Shown here: positions 9,634 through 10,377 of the stretch, in pieces
How positions within the stretch are numbered: position 1 is the first letter of the stretch
Layout of the letters: every line of letters begins with the position of its first letter
Source: Deltaproteobacteria bacterium
GTDB taxonomy: Bacteria > Desulfobacterota > GWC2-55-46 > JADFVP01
Direction of reading: 5' to 3'
DNA: 10,377 nucleotides
Assembly: GCA_024275855.1 (NCBI GenBank)
Contig: JAJRYL010000169.1
Coordinates: forward strand, 1 to 10,377
Translations under genes and position numbers: made by a program
The notes under the pieces: model-generated
The model's input: only the letters and a program-made list of their open reading frames with translations
Told to the model about the DNA's origin: nothing
Databases searched by the model: none

Positions 9634-10064
9634 ACCGCCCGAACAGCGTCTCCAATACGTTAAGAAACGAAAACGGAAGAACGGTTTTAGAGACGCTGCT
9701 AACGCTCTTATTTGTGCTTATCGTTCTGATTATAGCTATAGACCGTTTTACCGCCTCTATAAACACCGTACGCGAAGGTGCGTTGCGAATAGAACTCTCT
9801 AACCTTAGAAGCGGGGTAAACCTTTTTGCCATGACAAAAAGAAGGCTTCCCAAATCGTTGAACGAACTTGTTACCGAGAAGGTCGTGGTTACCAAACAGG
9901 GCATAAACGGGGTTGAGTTTAAGGTACAGATGGTCGGCAGGTACGTGGAGTCGATGACGGTAGGTGAGAACGGGCTTCCGCTCGACCCGTTTGGCAATAC
10001 CTATACTTTTGATCCGGTAAGGGGTATGGTTCATACCACGACAGCGGGGTACGAGTCGTGGTAA
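9630..10064 (+). CDS. GspG-like pseudopilin with class III signal peptide
   Basis: Small prepilin-like protein of 144 residues, probably a minor pilin or pseudopilin of the adjacent assembly system. A basic and polar leader (1-16) ends in the prepilin-peptidase site NENG|RTVLE, giving Glu at +5 of the mature protein, followed by a hydrophobic helix at about 22-38. The +1 residue is Arg (17), where Phe or Met is usual. Near the C-terminus, LPLDPFGNTYTF (116-127) matches the Asp-Pro-x-Gly-Asn-x-Tyr segment that binds calcium in GspG. The ATG at 9630 overlaps the gspF stop as ATGA, indicating translational coupling. An ATG at 9603 would add nine residues lying inside gspF and lengthen the leader, so it was not preferred. 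I cannot assign the protein to a named subfamily. Confidence 0.82.
   Translation: MNRPNSVSNTLRNENGRTVLETLLTLLFVLIVLIIAIDRFTASINTVREGALRIELSNLRSGVNLFAMTKRRLPKSLNELVTEKVVVTKQGINGVEFKVQMVGRYVESMTVGENGLPLDPFGNTYTFDPVRGMVHTTTAGYESW
10034..10063 (+). terminator. 9-bp hairpin over the pseudopilin stop codon (weak terminator or processing site)
   Basis: TACCACGAC (10034-10042) pairs perfectly with GTCGTGGTA (10055-10063) across a 12-base loop, and the stop codon TAA (10062-10064) lies in the 3' arm. The following bases (ATTGTATTTATC) are T-rich but not a true T-run. It could be a partial terminator or a 3'-end stabiliser separating low expression of the assembly genes from higher expression of the pilin downstream. 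Confidence 0.4.
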
Positions 10065-10069
10065 TTGTA

Positions 10070-10169
10070 TTTATCGGGGGGCATATAAGTAAAACAGACC
10101 TTCTTTGTAACAGCGTAAAGGCTCGGGTTTAAGTTCCCGGCCATTATGCCGATAAAAGGATGTACAAAG
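10070..10169 (+). promoter_or_regulatory. Putative structured RNA leader upstream of the pilin gene
   Basis: The 173-base gap before the pilin has more pairing potential than expected. TTTATCGG (10070-10077) pairs with CCGATAAA (10149-10156), and the stem continues after a four-G bulge as CATA (10082-10085) with TATG (10145-10148). Alternatively, GGCATA (10080-10085) pairs with TATGCC (10145-10150). Inside this, GGC-T-CGGG (10120-10127) pairs with CCCGGCC (10136-10142) across an 8-base loop. CTTTGTA (10103-10109) can pair with TACAAAG (10163-10169) outside the closing stem, forming a pseudoknot or a switch. An untranslated regulatory region is the simplest reading, but no known riboswitch class fits well. 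A poor promoter-like pair lies downstream (TTGAAC 10173-10178, TAAAAG 10196-10201). Confidence 0.4.
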
Positions 10170-10237
10170 CGCTTGAACAAAAAATAATGAAATGATAAAA
10201 GTAATTTCTCTAAAAAAAATAATATAAGGAGAACCAG

Positions 10238-10377
10238 ATGATTAGGAACAGTAAAGGTTTTACCCTGATAGAGCTTGTTATGGTCATAGTTATTCTGGCC
10301 ATATTAGCTGCGGTAGCAGTGCCGCGTTTTATAGACCTGCAGGGTGACGCGCGTATATCGACCGCAAAAGGCGTGGC
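10238..10377 (+). CDS. Type IV prepilin, MSHA-like major pilin (3' end outside window)
   Basis: First 46 codons of a prepilin, the building block of a pilus or pseudopilus fibre. A seven-residue leader, MIRNSKG, ends at the canonical prepilin-peptidase site G|FTLIE with Phe at +1 and Glu at +5. A hydrophobic helix (13-28) follows, then [17 protein letters not shown] (29-45), which resembles the start of MSHA pilins (PKFI-LQ-DAR-ST). A strong Shine-Dalgarno AAGGAG (10226-10231) six bases before the ATG suggests high expression, in contrast to the coupled pseudopilin upstream. The gene follows ATPase, platform and pseudopilin genes, so it is probably a main substrate of that machine. The C-terminal domain, needed to tell MshA from other pilins, is not in the window. 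Confidence 0.9.
   Translation, partial: MIRNSKGFTLIELVMVIVILAILAAVAVPRFIDLQGDARISTAKGV

Noticed and set aside
10079..10150. tRNA-like segment (GGCATA-TA start, anticodon-like TTTGTAA, T-arm-like CGGGTTTAAGTTCCCG)
   Set aside because: The end pairing and spacing are suggestive, but the anticodon stem does not pair, there is no D-stem, the T-loop has eight bases and lacks the invariant TTC, and extra bases separate it from the 3' arm. It is not a functional tRNA.
10070..10160. c-di-GMP-I (GEMM) riboswitch before the pilin
   Set aside because: A GCGTAAAGGC segment faintly resembles the second conserved strand of that class, but the first hairpin, its GNRA tetraloop and the partner strands are missing.

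Overview
The window carries six complete protein-coding genes and the start of a seventh, all on the + strand. They form two functional blocks separated by a rho-independent terminator near 6532-6571. Composition is moderately GC-rich, with many ATA (Ile) and AGG (Arg) codons used evenly across all genes, so nothing looks recently imported. A diderm (Gram-negative) bacterium is suggested by the MSHA/type II secretion-type machinery. ATP-citrate lyase next to a monomeric NADP isocitrate dehydrogenase suggests one that runs the reductive TCA cycle. Desulfobacterota-, Nitrospirota-, Nitrospinota- or Magnetococcia-like lineages are candidates, but the sequence alone does not fix the phylum.

Block 1 (24-6486) is central carbon metabolism. 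A 741-residue monomeric isocitrate dehydrogenase with an intact active site is followed by the two subunits of an ATP-citrate lyase: a 421-residue ATP-grasp/citrate-binding subunit and a 903-residue large subunit. In the reductive direction the dehydrogenase would carboxylate 2-oxoglutarate to isocitrate, and the lyase would cleave citrate into acetyl-CoA and oxaloacetate. The large subunit is about 300 residues longer than classical AclA proteins. By eye, the extra length is a second citrate-synthase-like module, and the two modules have lost different catalytic residues. This is the most unusual feature of the window. The gaps between these genes (165 and 94 bases) contain small hairpins, including a mutually exclusive pair upstream of aclB.

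Block 2 (6614-10377) is a type IV pilus/type II secretion-type assembly cluster. It has a likely sigma70 promoter, a GspE/PilB/MshE-family ATPase with an N-terminal MshEN-like (c-di-GMP-binding type) domain, a GspF/PilC platform protein, and a small GspG-like pseudopilin translationally coupled to it by an ATGA overlap. After a 173-base leader with notable pairing potential comes an MSHA-like major prepilin, cut by the window edge. The ATPase powers assembly through the platform protein, and the two prepilin-like proteins would be processed by a prepilin peptidase encoded elsewhere. The closest overall resemblance is to MSHA-type pilus systems, although a type II secretion or other pseudopilus role cannot be excluded.
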